Source of the DNA: Tricholomella constricta
Taxonomy: Eukaryota; Basidiomycota; Agaricomycetes; Agaricales; Lyophyllaceae
Direction: 5' to 3'
DNA length: 64,000 nt
NCBI GenBank assembly: GCA_013368375.1
Contig: JAACJP010000002.1
Coordinates: forward strand, 744,001 to 808,000
Numbering within the stretch: position 1 is the first letter of the stretch; every line of letters begins with the position of its first letter. Positions 11,154 to 21,633 of the stretch are shown piece by piece. A model generated the notes under the pieces. The model searched no databases. It was not told where the DNA came from and worked only from the letters and a program-made list of their open reading frames with translations. Made by a program: the position numbers and the translations under genes.

Positions 11154-14129
11154 TTTCTCAGAGATATCTTTCGACTCTACGGTGAACGGCGTCCTGTTTG
11201 ATTACAACGGGGTCAAACGAGAACAGTTTGGTCGAAGGCCACACTTACACCTCGAGGCTGGCAGTGGTAACCACCGATAATTTAAAGCTGTCACACCACG
11301 TTTTTTGTCACTGCCTTTGTGACGGCTTCAGAACGCGCCTCAGTCTCCGAGTCAGTGGAATGCGCCTAACTGTCGTTTCCCCATCGACAAGTCATCCAGA
11401 AATCTCAATAAATAACAACAGACGATATCCAAGTTTGGATTTGATCAGCTATCGCATCTATTCTGATTAGGTTATCTTTTTTCGAAGGGTGAGGATTGAG
11501 CCATTCGTTGGACGACAAGCTCAGTGATGAGCAGATGTTTACACGATCTCTAATTAAACAGGAACGGCTAGTTCATTATACTTGGGTTTAATCAGGTAAT
11601 GTAACTCCTCTACATCTACATTGTTTGTTGTTCGAGAGTATCCAATTGCAAATTGTAACATACCTTTAAACAGCACATGTTGACAAAAGGGTAACAGAGC
11701 AGTGAATATTTGTATATTCTTAGATAGTCATCTCACACACTCGAATATATATGTTATGATCTGAACTTCTCGAGATATGGGACCGACCTTCTCGCGGCCA
11801 TCTAGGTACTGGAAAAAAAATAAGCTTTCAACTTCCATTTGAGGTGGCGGGGCTTTGAATCCAAGTAAAATCAATCACCGCCGGCTGTCGGGGTATGTAT
11901 GTACTATGTTTCCATGCTGGCGATGGAACTTCAAAAGATGTTGATCAGGATACTTTTGACTTTGCCAAAGACGACGCAATCCACCTGAAAGTCCCAACGA
12001 TGAGCGGCGAATTTATTGGGACCGCTTTTGTGAGCCTCTCCAGAATCCGAATTGTAGGATGCCTGTGAACTGTGAAGCTGACCATCATTTCTATTACAGA
12101 ACTGCCAAAAGCATACCTGCGAAAACCACCGACCTTGCCATTACCACGAAGTCCATTCACAACATGGGCACTTGGTCAGGCGGCACGACTACACTCGGCA
12201 TCAGACCCTGCCTCAGCTATGTCGTCAGGAGCTCCGCCAATGCAGGCCGTACAAAAATGGATAATCAAAGACTACAGGGGCATGAAAATAGGCGTCGGCA
12301 ATACATGCTACTTCCTCGCGTCAGTGAGCAAAATCCCTCAAACGAGTTTCAGCCTGACCTCAAATCACATATTTAGACTTTAAATTGGGATTCTGAGGTC
12401 TGAAAACTGACCATGCTTCCCCTCGCAAGCGTCGTGTCATCGAGAATGGCCCACACATGAAATCAAATTTGGAGAGAAGTCTCCACTCAACCGCACTTCC
12501 CCTCTATCAGCGAGCTGCTGCAGTCCTTAAGGTTCTAAAAGAAGCTCCGGGATACGAAGCTGAGCAGCGTCGTGGCCTGGGCGAGGGGAATGAGACGATG
12601 AGGCATTCAGTGTGATCCACAAAGTAGCTTATCACCTTGTGATGACCGAAGTATGATCTGAACCTCACTTTTGCGCAAGGGCTAAACCATTTGTCATAAC
12701 GATTGGAAGACTCACTGGGTAAAGGGATGGGCACCACAAGTCGAACAGCATGAGCGTCGCAAAGATAGCGGTTTATTGAGAGTCCTCGGCTCACTAATCA
12801 ACGGGTCCCGGGCATGGTATCGTGCCATATCCTGTCGTTCGGAAAGCAACATCGGGGGAACAGGTGGGAATGGATCTAGATGGACCTTGGATTTTGGCCT
12901 AACGTGTCTATACAGGTCCTCATAAGCACCCCAGTGGAAAGGGATCGAAAACGCCCTGTTGGTGATGTACGGGATCGCAGATGCACAACATGATGCAAAG
13001 AGAGGCTCTGGACCACAATCGACAGAGCGTTCTAGGTTCCCACTCGGCCTGGAAGTGTCCTCCCCAACCCTGTCATCGGAACTCGCGGGAGCCCTTCTGT
13101 GGCGTATGGTATAGAATTAACGCACAAACTCGAAACGTTTGACAGCAATAGAACCCTGAGGCTGGCTTGACCGTGGAGGCCTGGTATCAAAGTCTATGCG
13201 CCAGACTCTTGAGTTATCACAAGTCCTGTGCGATCGGCTCACGGAAAAACAAACCCTACGCCCTGTGGATTGGCCCCACCCTCGGCGGTTCTGAAGAGAC
13301 CAGGTGAAATCAAGGTCCATGGCATGATTATACATGCTCATCATGCTGTCAGATTCCTCGCGGCAGAGCAGAGAGCGATGAAGGCGGCACGGATGATGCG
13401 ATTCGGTTTGGAGGAAAGACGTGTCATCCACTCACCGATAGCGAAGCGCACCCCCACCACCCTCCGACATCGATGCACGGTTTATGGATAATGAAAGGAA
13501 GGTTATATGGGATTGTGCGGTGAATGACCATGTCGGCTGGGGTGTTGATAGGTTGGAGCTTGGACAACAGACATGTATTCTACCTGGATATATAGAGCCG
13601 GCAGGCTTTAGCTCCGTGACTAGCTAGGTGCAAGAGTATGTATCGGGGATTGTCTCGAAAAGGAAGCAATAGGCGAAGGCAAATAAATGGACTCGCGGCG
13701 TTGGAACTGTTCGCGGAGATTGGCAGGTGAAGAGGCGACCTGGATTAAGCCACAGCAAGCAGCATGTGCGCCACGAGAGGCCATGGATAACATATGGCTG
13801 TGAGGAATGGGGTATAACAAGTATTCGAGCTGTTATGGCCTGTTGTCTGAGCCCTTGGTGAGCCCCTTTTTTCCGTGTCTCCTGCCACCTACCAGGTATG
13901 TCTCGTCGCTGATTCCATTCAACTCGTTCAACTGATCATGCTCCTTTTTTTCCTTCTCCAAGGGTGCTCACAGGGAACTATACTGCGTTCCTGACACCTG
14001 GGTAATTATTCCGTGGCTTTTTTTCGTTATTCGTTTCGCACCACTCAAGCCTCCCCGTTATGTCAGCTGTCGGTTGTGCGACGAACACGTCCAACCGCCT
14101 TCACACATTCCTCTTCTCGCCTCCGACTA
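11154..14129. other. Large gene-poor interval between divergent genes
   Basis: Almost 3 kb between two divergent start codons, the longest gap in the window. Open frames here are short, overlap on both strands and show neither splice logic nor a family motif, so I call no gene. It must contain the promoter of the J-protein gene (11154 upward) and the promoter and probably a long 5' UTR of the Zn2Cys6 gene. The last 150 bp before 14130 are pyrimidine-rich. Long upstream regions are common at fungal regulators; a non-coding transcript is possible but not shown. Confidence 0.55.
13589..13594 (+). promoter_or_regulatory. Possible TATA box of the Zn2Cys6 gene
   Basis: TATATA in a GC-richer context (CTGGATATATAGAGCC), 535 bp upstream of the start codon at 14130. 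If used, the transcript would have a leader of roughly 500 nt. The motif is short and could occur by chance. Confidence 0.22.
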
Positions 14130-15023
14130 ATGGCCTCAAACGACGGCAAGAGCCTCGATGGCGACGATCCTCCAGACTCACCCTCCAGTAATTCACTCGA
14201 ACCCGCCATGTCAATGCAGTCGGTGGGATACTCAATGCACATGTACCCTTTCCCCTCCCACATCCTTCCCCAGCAACAACCTCCGCGTTCAAAACGTCGG
14301 CAAGTCAAGAACGCTTGCACCAATTGCCAAAAAGCGTGCAAGAAATGCGACGATGCCAGGCCGTGCCTTCGCTGCGTCAAATACGGTATCTCCGAAGAGT
14401 GTATCGATTCGCAGAGGAAGGAGCGGAAAAAGGGGATCAAGAGAGGCCCGTACAAGAAGCGCGATGGAAAAGGTGTGTTTCGTCTCTTCATCCTGCTTTC
14501 TACCGTTACAACGCGTGGAGTGACATGGGCCGTCTCTAATTTTTCTTGAGATCGCGCAGGCAGCAGCGTCGAGCGACCCGACGTGTCCTCACAGGACGTC
14601 GCTGTCTCAAACAGTGGTCCACCACCGGTCAGCGGCTCGCCGCCGCTCGTGGGCTCATTTATGCCCATGCCCGGGTATTTTGGTCAATATCCACAGGCTC
14701 ATTTACTTAAGCCGATGGAAAATGGCCACCTTTATCCTCAATACTTGCCAGTGCCGCAGCCCATGCAGCTGCCGCCACATGGAGGAGGACCCGAGGCAGA
14801 GCAAGGTGGCTATCCACCCCCCCAACAATACTATCCGGCCTTCGTGCCGTTTGGGCCCCCACCTGTCTATCCATACATGGTCCCACGACATGATGGACAG
14901 GTGTCGCCCAATTACATGGTGTTTCCAATGTACCCCAAAGTCGGCAGCCCGAACGATCTGACACCCGGTGGGCAGGGACGGCAAGAGGAGGGTGGTAACG
15001 AGGGTTCAGATAAGGTCGGGTGA
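14130..15023 (+). CDS. Small Zn2Cys6 fungal transcription factor
   Basis: 268-residue nuclear regulator. Exons 14130-14472 and 14560-15023 (87-nt intron). The binuclear zinc cluster reads C-x2-C-x6-C-x5-C-x2-C-x8-C, starting NACTNCQKACKKC, with an additional Cys inside the x6 loop; it is preceded by a basic SKRRQVK segment and followed by ERKKGIKRGPYKKR, a strongly basic linker. The rest is Pro/Tyr/Gln/Gly-rich and looks disordered. No fungal-specific middle homology region is visible, so the protein is much shorter than typical Zn2Cys6 factors (usually 500 residues or more). Such proteins bind CGG-containing sites; the target is unknown. The start is the first ATG in frame and keeps the cluster about 60 residues from the N-terminus. 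It stands alone, with large empty flanks. Confidence 0.88.
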
Positions 15024-17420
15024 CATTTTATTTCCTGGTCGGACAAGCAACAGTTCCGAACCACTGAGCATGTTTTATGTATACTTTTGTACTCTAGTTT
15101 TTCGTCACTACTGTTTTCCGGTAAGCCTGTTCTATCCTAATGTGGATTGCTGCTGTCGAAAGTTGTGAATGCTTAGAATTTGGCAAGAAAGGTAGTCGTT
15201 GGGCTAATAGGTCAAAGGTTTTGAGTTCACGGCGTAAGATGAGTGCTGACAATCGCTCATATTCGCTGGCTTGAAGTTGCGTTCCGGCCGTGAGATCTTC
15301 ATCTCCGCTTTGACTAACGCAGACACCAAGCCATTATAAGTAGCATCTGGGATAAGGTCTGTCGCTCCGTCGCGGCAAGTACGAGACTGGGATCCAGTTT
15401 TACCAGCTGACGGCCTTGTCTCTACACCTTGCTGCGTCCGTCGCTCCGTCGCTGGCCGCGATGCTGTAAGGGCAGTGCTGCTGGCGAGGAAGGGCGGGGG
15501 GTGGTTGTGAGGCCGACGACAAGCAAGTGGAGCTTGTCGGTCCTACGTAGCATCGGTCAAGGCTAACAAATTACTCGCATATCTCTCGCACACACGGGCA
15601 ATCTCCTTGCGAAATTAATGGTGAGGCTATCACTGGGATGAGCACTGGATGGAAAGGGTGATTCGTCGGACAGCTGGCCATTTGGCATCCATGGCGGGAG
15701 AGGTAAAGTTTAGGCTAGGGGACCGAGGAACGTGTTCAGCGGCAACAGACACCACGATCTAGGGACAATTCGATGGGTCCTTCTTGAAGGTCTCTTCATC
15801 AGCACGCTCCCGGCATCTCGTCGTCTCGTGCTCACCAGGTGGGCACAATCGCTAGTGCCTCTGGTGGACTGGGCACCTGCCAGCAACTGGTCTTCGATGC
15901 AACTGCCGAGTACGTCGAAGCATTGACGAATTGGCATGGTTGTTGTGGAGGCTCCCTTCGAATGGCTGCTTTTCTGGACTGCGGCGAGCTTGTCAATTGT
16001 CGATCACCTCTGTGCATGGTAGGAGGCGTCCAACTTCGAGTCACTGCTTTGCTCAAGTGCGGCGTCGTTGTCGGATACATGGTCCTCCATGACATTGCGC
16101 GGTATAGACATCTGTCACTGGCAACGAAGTGACATGTGCGGGTGTCATAGCATCCAAGGCCGTGTCAAGTGAGCATTAGACTGGCGTTTTAATGCCACTT
16201 TCGGCCGATTGTCAATCCCTGGTCGACTTAGGCCCCAAAGTCCTCTTCCCGTGCGATGCAGTCTTTAAGTCAGGAGCTTGCTTGCTGAGGCTGCACGAGT
16301 AGAACTTGGTTTCATGTCCGACGCCCAACGCCCGACCCTCGGTATACCCTGGAAGTGATATATGTGGTTCACCGTTGCACATGGGATTCAAACATATCCT
16401 AAATCGTGTCCTTTTTATTGTGCTGCAGGCCGATATGAAATGGCAGTAGAACTGGAACGTGCACATCTTCGCTCATGTCACCCATTTTTCAAGGGCAGAG
16501 AAAGGACGTACGCTCGCACTGGCCCTAGACTCCTTGTGACCTCAATGTCTTTTTCAAGTAGCCGCCGGAAGGTGGAGTGATTCGGTTTGTGTCAGGCATC
16601 GGCTCTTGCACGAAGGATGGTAGTTGCGACAGTGATTGGCTTCAGCTCCATGACAGGCTAGACCAAAAAACATGGGCCTGTTAAATCTCGAACGGCAGGA
16701 CATGAAGTAAAGGCCGTACGTAACAGCGTTCGCCCGAGGCATAGAGCCATTGGAGACGTCGAGCAGAATATGAACGATAGGAGCCTCGTGGCTGCGTCGA
16801 TCCATTTGAGCGCCTACGATGGCGTTCTTCGACCAACGACAGCTGAAAGCTACTTAGGATCGAACTGGTGGCATAGGTTGCTGCGGGGCACTGGCTTCAG
16901 GAGCAAGACAGCGGTTGCATGTTTTGCATCATGGGGTCTCTTCAAATTCTGGTCACTCCGAATTTCCGATTTCCACAGGCCCTTTATAAATTTCCGGATG
17001 CGCATTGTCCCTCTCGAATTGTACTTACTTACTACGCCCACCCCACGACTATCATTCTAGCGATTTTGCCTCAGCAAGCTTGCCAGACAATTGTCACACA
17101 AACTGGATGACGCCGGTGGCTCTTTAATCGTATATACGTTATTGTTTCTAAATCTATCCAGGTCCAAGATTATTTCTTTGAAAGAGAGCGAAATATGCGT
17201 AGGCGGTCCTTGAACAGGTAACTGTACTTATTGTTGCGTGTAACCACAGCGGATATGCAGGTCCGTTAATAAAGATGAGTTTGGTATGGAAAATTATAGT
17301 GTAGATGAATAAAGCAGGTGGAAAGCGTGTGATATGACGAAAGCTGACAGACGTGGCGGTATGAGGGCGGAGAAAGCAGGAGGAGTAAGGGACAAAATTC
17401 TGGACAAACCGATGAAAGGT
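15024..17420. other. Gene-poor convergent interval
   Basis: 2.4 kb between the stops of the Zn2Cys6 gene (+) and the MLKL-like gene (-). Only short frames are present (for example 15839-16132 + and 15832-16095 -, which oppose each other), without motifs or plausible exon structure. A short direct repeat GTCGCTCCGTCGC occurs at about 15361-15373 and again at about 15440-15452. No mobile-element ends are recognisable. Confidence 0.55.
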
Positions 17421-19792
17421 TTATAGGGAATCTAATGACAAGCCATCAAATTCTGCGATCTCCTGGATACACGCTGAAACCTGATTCATGGACGGGCGAG
17501 AAGATGCAGGGACTTTCCAACACTCTGTCATTAGTTCCCATAGGCTGTCGGTCAGCCATGGAAGTACCTCATGCTCGGTTGGGCGCAGAGGTATTTTTTT
17601 CAAGACCACGATGTCGTGAATAACAGAAGCGTCGCGACGGCGGTTCGAAAAGGGGTATTTTCCGGTCAAAAGTTCCAAGATGGCCATGGCATACGAGTAC
17701 GTGTCAGCCTCTTTCGTCGGAGAGGTCACCACACCTTCGATCAATTCAGGCGCAAGCCACCGAGCACTCCCGGAGGCTGTCAAAGTTGCAGAGGCACTTT
17801 TTTCAGTCACCTCTTCGATGACTTTGGACATTCCAAAGTCGCATATGCAAGCTTCGCCCTAGGCAGAATAAAGGCTGATCAGTCACAGAGACATGAACCG
17901 ACGAAACCAATACTTACTGTCGAGGAGACCAGTATGTTAGCCTGCAGCTCAAGAATCAGCCCAGGGAATGCGGGGACCCTTGAAGTAAACTTACGCATTT
18001 AACTAGGTAAGATGTGTTATGGGCGAAGTGTAACAAGATAGGGCTTCAGAACTTACCATTTCCGTGCGTTATATTACGGGAGTGGAGATAATCAAGGCCT
18101 TTAGCGGCCCCAGACAACTAAGGATGGAACAATTACTCTTATGCTGCACAGGACGCAGTAAGCAAACACTTGCCAGGTGAATCCTATTCACATCAGGAGT
18201 CTTCTTGACATAACTGGATATCACAATTCAGTGGCAGTTGAACGGGCATGAGATTGGTCATGACATACTCGAGGACGTTCCCATTATCTTGCCACGAAGA
18301 CACCTGCAAAATTGCTGAGATAAGAATGAATGTGAATGCAGCCTGCTCACCATCTGAATATGCTGGCCTTGGTCTGTCACTATCCCATAGAAGGGCAGGA
18401 TATGGTCATTGTCTAATTCTGCCCAAACGTTGATTTCATGTTCGAAACGCTGTAGGAGGTAGTCTCTGAGTCCAACGGTTGTGGAGGTAACGAACTTCAT
18501 ACCTTGCGAGCTTTCGGGTCGTTTGCTTTGATATTCCGTAGCGCCTTCAAGGCGACCTTAATCGCGAATCAGGTGTGTAACAGGACAGCCAGATTTGTTT
18601 CACCTTCTTCACCCCGAGCCATTTACCTTCCCATATATCGCTGTATGTACCCCCGGCGATGGCGAGATCACCGACCTTGACGACTTCGCCGTTGAGCACC
18701 TTGACACTTGGAGGTATCCCAGTGAGGTTGTGCAGTTCAACTAGTCCGCGTTGATATTCGAGATACCGTTGGCTATCACTGGGAAGTGGTGCTGGTGAAG
18801 TCGATCTGATTTTCGCAATCATTAGGTCGTCAGACCGCCGACGAGGGCGCTCGCGAAGTTCTCGTAGTTCCTACGGAGATCTGCCCTTAATATTGCCTAT
18901 ATTGAGGCACAGCTTGACGAAACGCACTCTTTGGCCGTCTAGCATTATCTGTTCTGCGACATGCTCACCTGCCAATTGCATTTCACTGACCTCGCGTAGC
19001 TCCCCGCCACGGTTGGACAAAACTTGAAAAAGAATTTCACGCATCTCTGCAGCGTCCCTCCGCTGCATCTCTTGGGCCTCTAGTTGGTTGTTGTTCATGA
19101 TAATCGTCGCACTGTAGCCATGTCAAACGAGACATTCAGCAGATTCATCCACGAGCTCACTTGATCTATCGACAAAGGGTCAAATACTAAGATTAGTGCA
19201 AGAAGGGTAGCCATACTTGGAAGAGTTGAAAGGCGTGATCTAGTTCGCTCTCGCACATTTCAATGCTTTTTTGAATTTCATTCTTCTTGACTGTACTTCC
19301 GACTTCAGTGTTATCATCTTCCTTGACCTTGGGGTATTTACCATAGGTTTTTATCTTGTTATAGCTGGACCAACGTTTGACCCGTCTGTCGATCCTTTCA
19401 TAGACTCTTATTGCATGGGTATTCATTCATGAACGATCGCATATGAAAGGGAGATGATATGACATACGCAGTTATCTCGTCCGTTCTGATCTGGAGAGGT
19501 GTTCCCGCTAGAGCCGAGCTTTGCTCCTCTAGAGCGCTCAGAAGTTTAGCGCACTTGACCGCCATGAGTTTAGCTTTTCTCTGATGATCGCGATGAAGAT
19601 TTGAGTGAGTTGTCGATTAGTCTAGTGGAAGATGGACTGCGTTACCCTATGCACTGAAACCTCCTCGCAGCTCTGGGCGATTTCGCGAAGAACGACAGCA
19701 GCTGCGCCTACGTAGGGGACCCCAGACAATGAGCCGGCGACTTCTAGCACGGTCGATGCTGCGCGGACGACACCGAGTGATTGCCTTCTCAT
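17421..19792 (-). CDS. MLKL-like four-helix N-terminus plus TKL-type (pseudo)kinase
   Basis: Predicted 554 residues from 14 exons (-): 19792-19646, 19580-19468, 19406-19217, 19165-19161 (5 nt), 19111-18928, 18870-18604, 18556-18503, 18449-18351, 18303-18269, 18213-18174, 18117-18057, 18002-17995 (8 nt), 17941-17918, 17858-17421; all phases close. Residues 1 to about 200 are helical: a hydrophobic first helix (VLEVAGSLSGVPYVGAAAVV), RKAKLMAVKCAKLLSALEE, and amphipathic helices ending in EAQEMQRRDAAEMREILF. This is the pattern of the MLKL/HeLo-type N-terminal domain found in agaricomycete kinases. The kinase fold has an altered glycine loop (AGGTYSDIWEG), VALK (K306), DFG (416-418) and APE, but the catalytic loop reads HGNVKCANIL, with Asn398 in place of the HRD aspartate. 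Intron 18118-18173 needs a GC-AG pair (GCAAGT). Start: first in-frame ATG. Inferred role: signalling or membrane-acting cell-death effector rather than active kinase. Confidence 0.82.
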
Positions 19793-20034
19793 CTTATTGC
19801 GGGCTTTCAACGAGTTTAAAGGTGCTGGAGGGCGTTGGCAGATGAGAATAGGGAATCGCAGGGAATCGGATAAACGCCAGGAGGCGCTTGAGGATCATGA
19901 GTTGACCACAGCATGGTATAAAGATGATGCACGTGGATCAGAAACTGGTAACTTACACAAAAGCTGATTTATGATCGGCTCGACCTGAACCACTTGCACT
20001 TCAAAAAGCCATCGCGGATTAAATATATTCGTCT

Positions 20035-21491
20035 ATGCCATCGCGTAAACGCAGACGTACGGAAATATCCCTGGACCCAGAGGAACACCTCCAGTACCCG
20101 TCCAGTCCCAACGCGCTGCTTGCCAACGACCCAGAGAAGGAGCAGGATGTCTGGGAGGCTTTTAGGGATGAACACTTTGAAGGTGCGTCGTCCTTGACGA
20201 TCTCCTGAAGCCTCTCTGAACATATCCACAGCCATTGAGCAGGTTCCGTTGACTCTCCACAGGCAATTTGCGTTGATGAATGAGCTTGACCAGCAAGCGA
20301 ATGGTGAGCTTGACATTCAGCCGCCCGAGAACATTTGCAATATGGTTTCAGGTTATACGTCGACGTTATTGCCTACACTCCTCAAATACATCAAAAAACG
20401 CAGAGACTTGGTTCGAACTTGCGTCCCTTCGAACAGCGAGTCGGACGAGAACCATTCAACACTCATACACGAGGTCGAACCGAAAGAGGAGCAGCCGAGA
20501 TCTCCCAAACCCATTCCCGCTTCCTCAATGCCCAATGAACCTACTTTCGCTCGACTCCAATCCACTATGCCTAGCGCTGCGCCGCAAGGAATACAGGGTG
20601 ACAGGTCAGCTGTTCCACAGCTATCGACACCCTTGGCTTTGCCTCGTAATTTTGTCAAACCTCCTACAACGACGCGACAAATGCTATCCCACATAGCTGG
20701 CTTGGCAGAGGAATTATTGCGTGCGTCAGAGGAGAAAGTTAATGTTGCTCAAGCTGCGTACGATTCAGTGAGCTAACACATCGTTCTTCATCTCGCATTG
20801 ATATTGACGCCTTATCTGAGGTTGACCGACATGTCCGAATTCTCCAGCAAGCCATTAAGGAGCAAGAGGCTTCTATAACTCTAGGTGCCAGACCTGGCCA
20901 CCTAGAGCCTGGCAACCTTTCTGATCTCACTGTCGGACGATGGATGAGACCTTCCCGTGCCACCCTAAGCCCCATAAACAGCGACGACTTCGAGGAAGAC
21001 CGAGCTGGTGATCAAGAAAATGCAGGCAGTGTCGCTCCTCCAGATCAAATTGGGCGAATACATGTACCGGCCGCTCGTGAAGGAAGAAAAGGCCGTGGAA
21101 GGTCCAAGCTTGCACGACCACAGTCTGAAGATATTCAGGCGCAGGCACCACCTCTGACTATCACACTACCTGCACAGCCTGGAATACCAGCTTCAAGCAT
21201 TTCTGAGGAAACATATTGTTACTGTCAGCAGGGATCCTTTGGAGAGGTCAGTTGTTTCAGAAAGCATGGAATAATGGTTCAATGTCCTTTGTAGATGATT
21301 GCTTGCGATAACAAAAAATGTCCGCGGGAATGGGTGGGTTTTTTTAGTCTATTTGTTTTTCGCTGCTTAATGGCATTCACGCTATATAGTACCATGTTGG
21401 CTGTGTGGGTTTGCAGACAACTCCGGAAGGGTTGAAGACTTGGTATTGTCCTGATTGTAGACCAGCGCGTCGTGCGGTCAAACGCAAATAA
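20035..21491 (+). CDS. ING-family PHD-finger protein (Yng/Png-like)
   Basis: 400-residue chromatin reader of histone acetyltransferase or deacetylase complexes. Exons 20035-20182, 20232-20303, 20352-20767, 20821-21246, 21295-21333, 21390-21491. The N-terminal ING helices are seen in VPLTLHRQFALMNELDQQAN and, after splicing, GYTSTLLPTLLKYIKKRR, then VDRHVRILQQAIKEQE. A Ser/Pro-rich and basic middle follows (GRKGRGRSK). The C-terminal PHD finger runs YCYCQQGSFGEMIACDN, CPREWYHVGCVGL, WYCPDC, with all eight zinc ligands, and a basic tail. Family knowledge: ING PHD fingers bind H3K4me3. Intron 20304-20351 is 48 nt and open, so read-through would insert 16 residues; it is removed because the family sequence continues across it. 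The acceptor at 20820 is GAG rather than YAG. Confidence 0.92.
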
Positions 21492-21633
21492 ACTCGTTCG
21501 TATCATTCGTGTATCTTCGTCCTCCTTCCGTCAAATTCTGTAATGTACAACATTGCTGGCTTCGTGTAGTTTAGAAGGTACAAGTATAAAATGTACAGCG
21601 CGATGAGAGCGACCCCAACACCACACACTACGA

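Noticed and set aside
12059..12383. Overlapping frames of about 100 codons on the plus strand
   Set aside because: Two frames overlap each other, neither has a motif, amphipathic pattern or splice context; compatible with chance in AT/GC-balanced noncoding DNA.
15832..16132. Opposed frames of 87 and 97 codons
   Set aside because: They lie on opposite strands over the same bases, the plus-strand one has no ATG start, and no domain or exon continuation could be found.
17421..19792. Pseudogene because of the odd splice sites and HGN
   Set aside because: All 14 exons close in phase and the kinase fold is continuous with DFG and APE kept; decay would be expected to leave stops or frameshifts.
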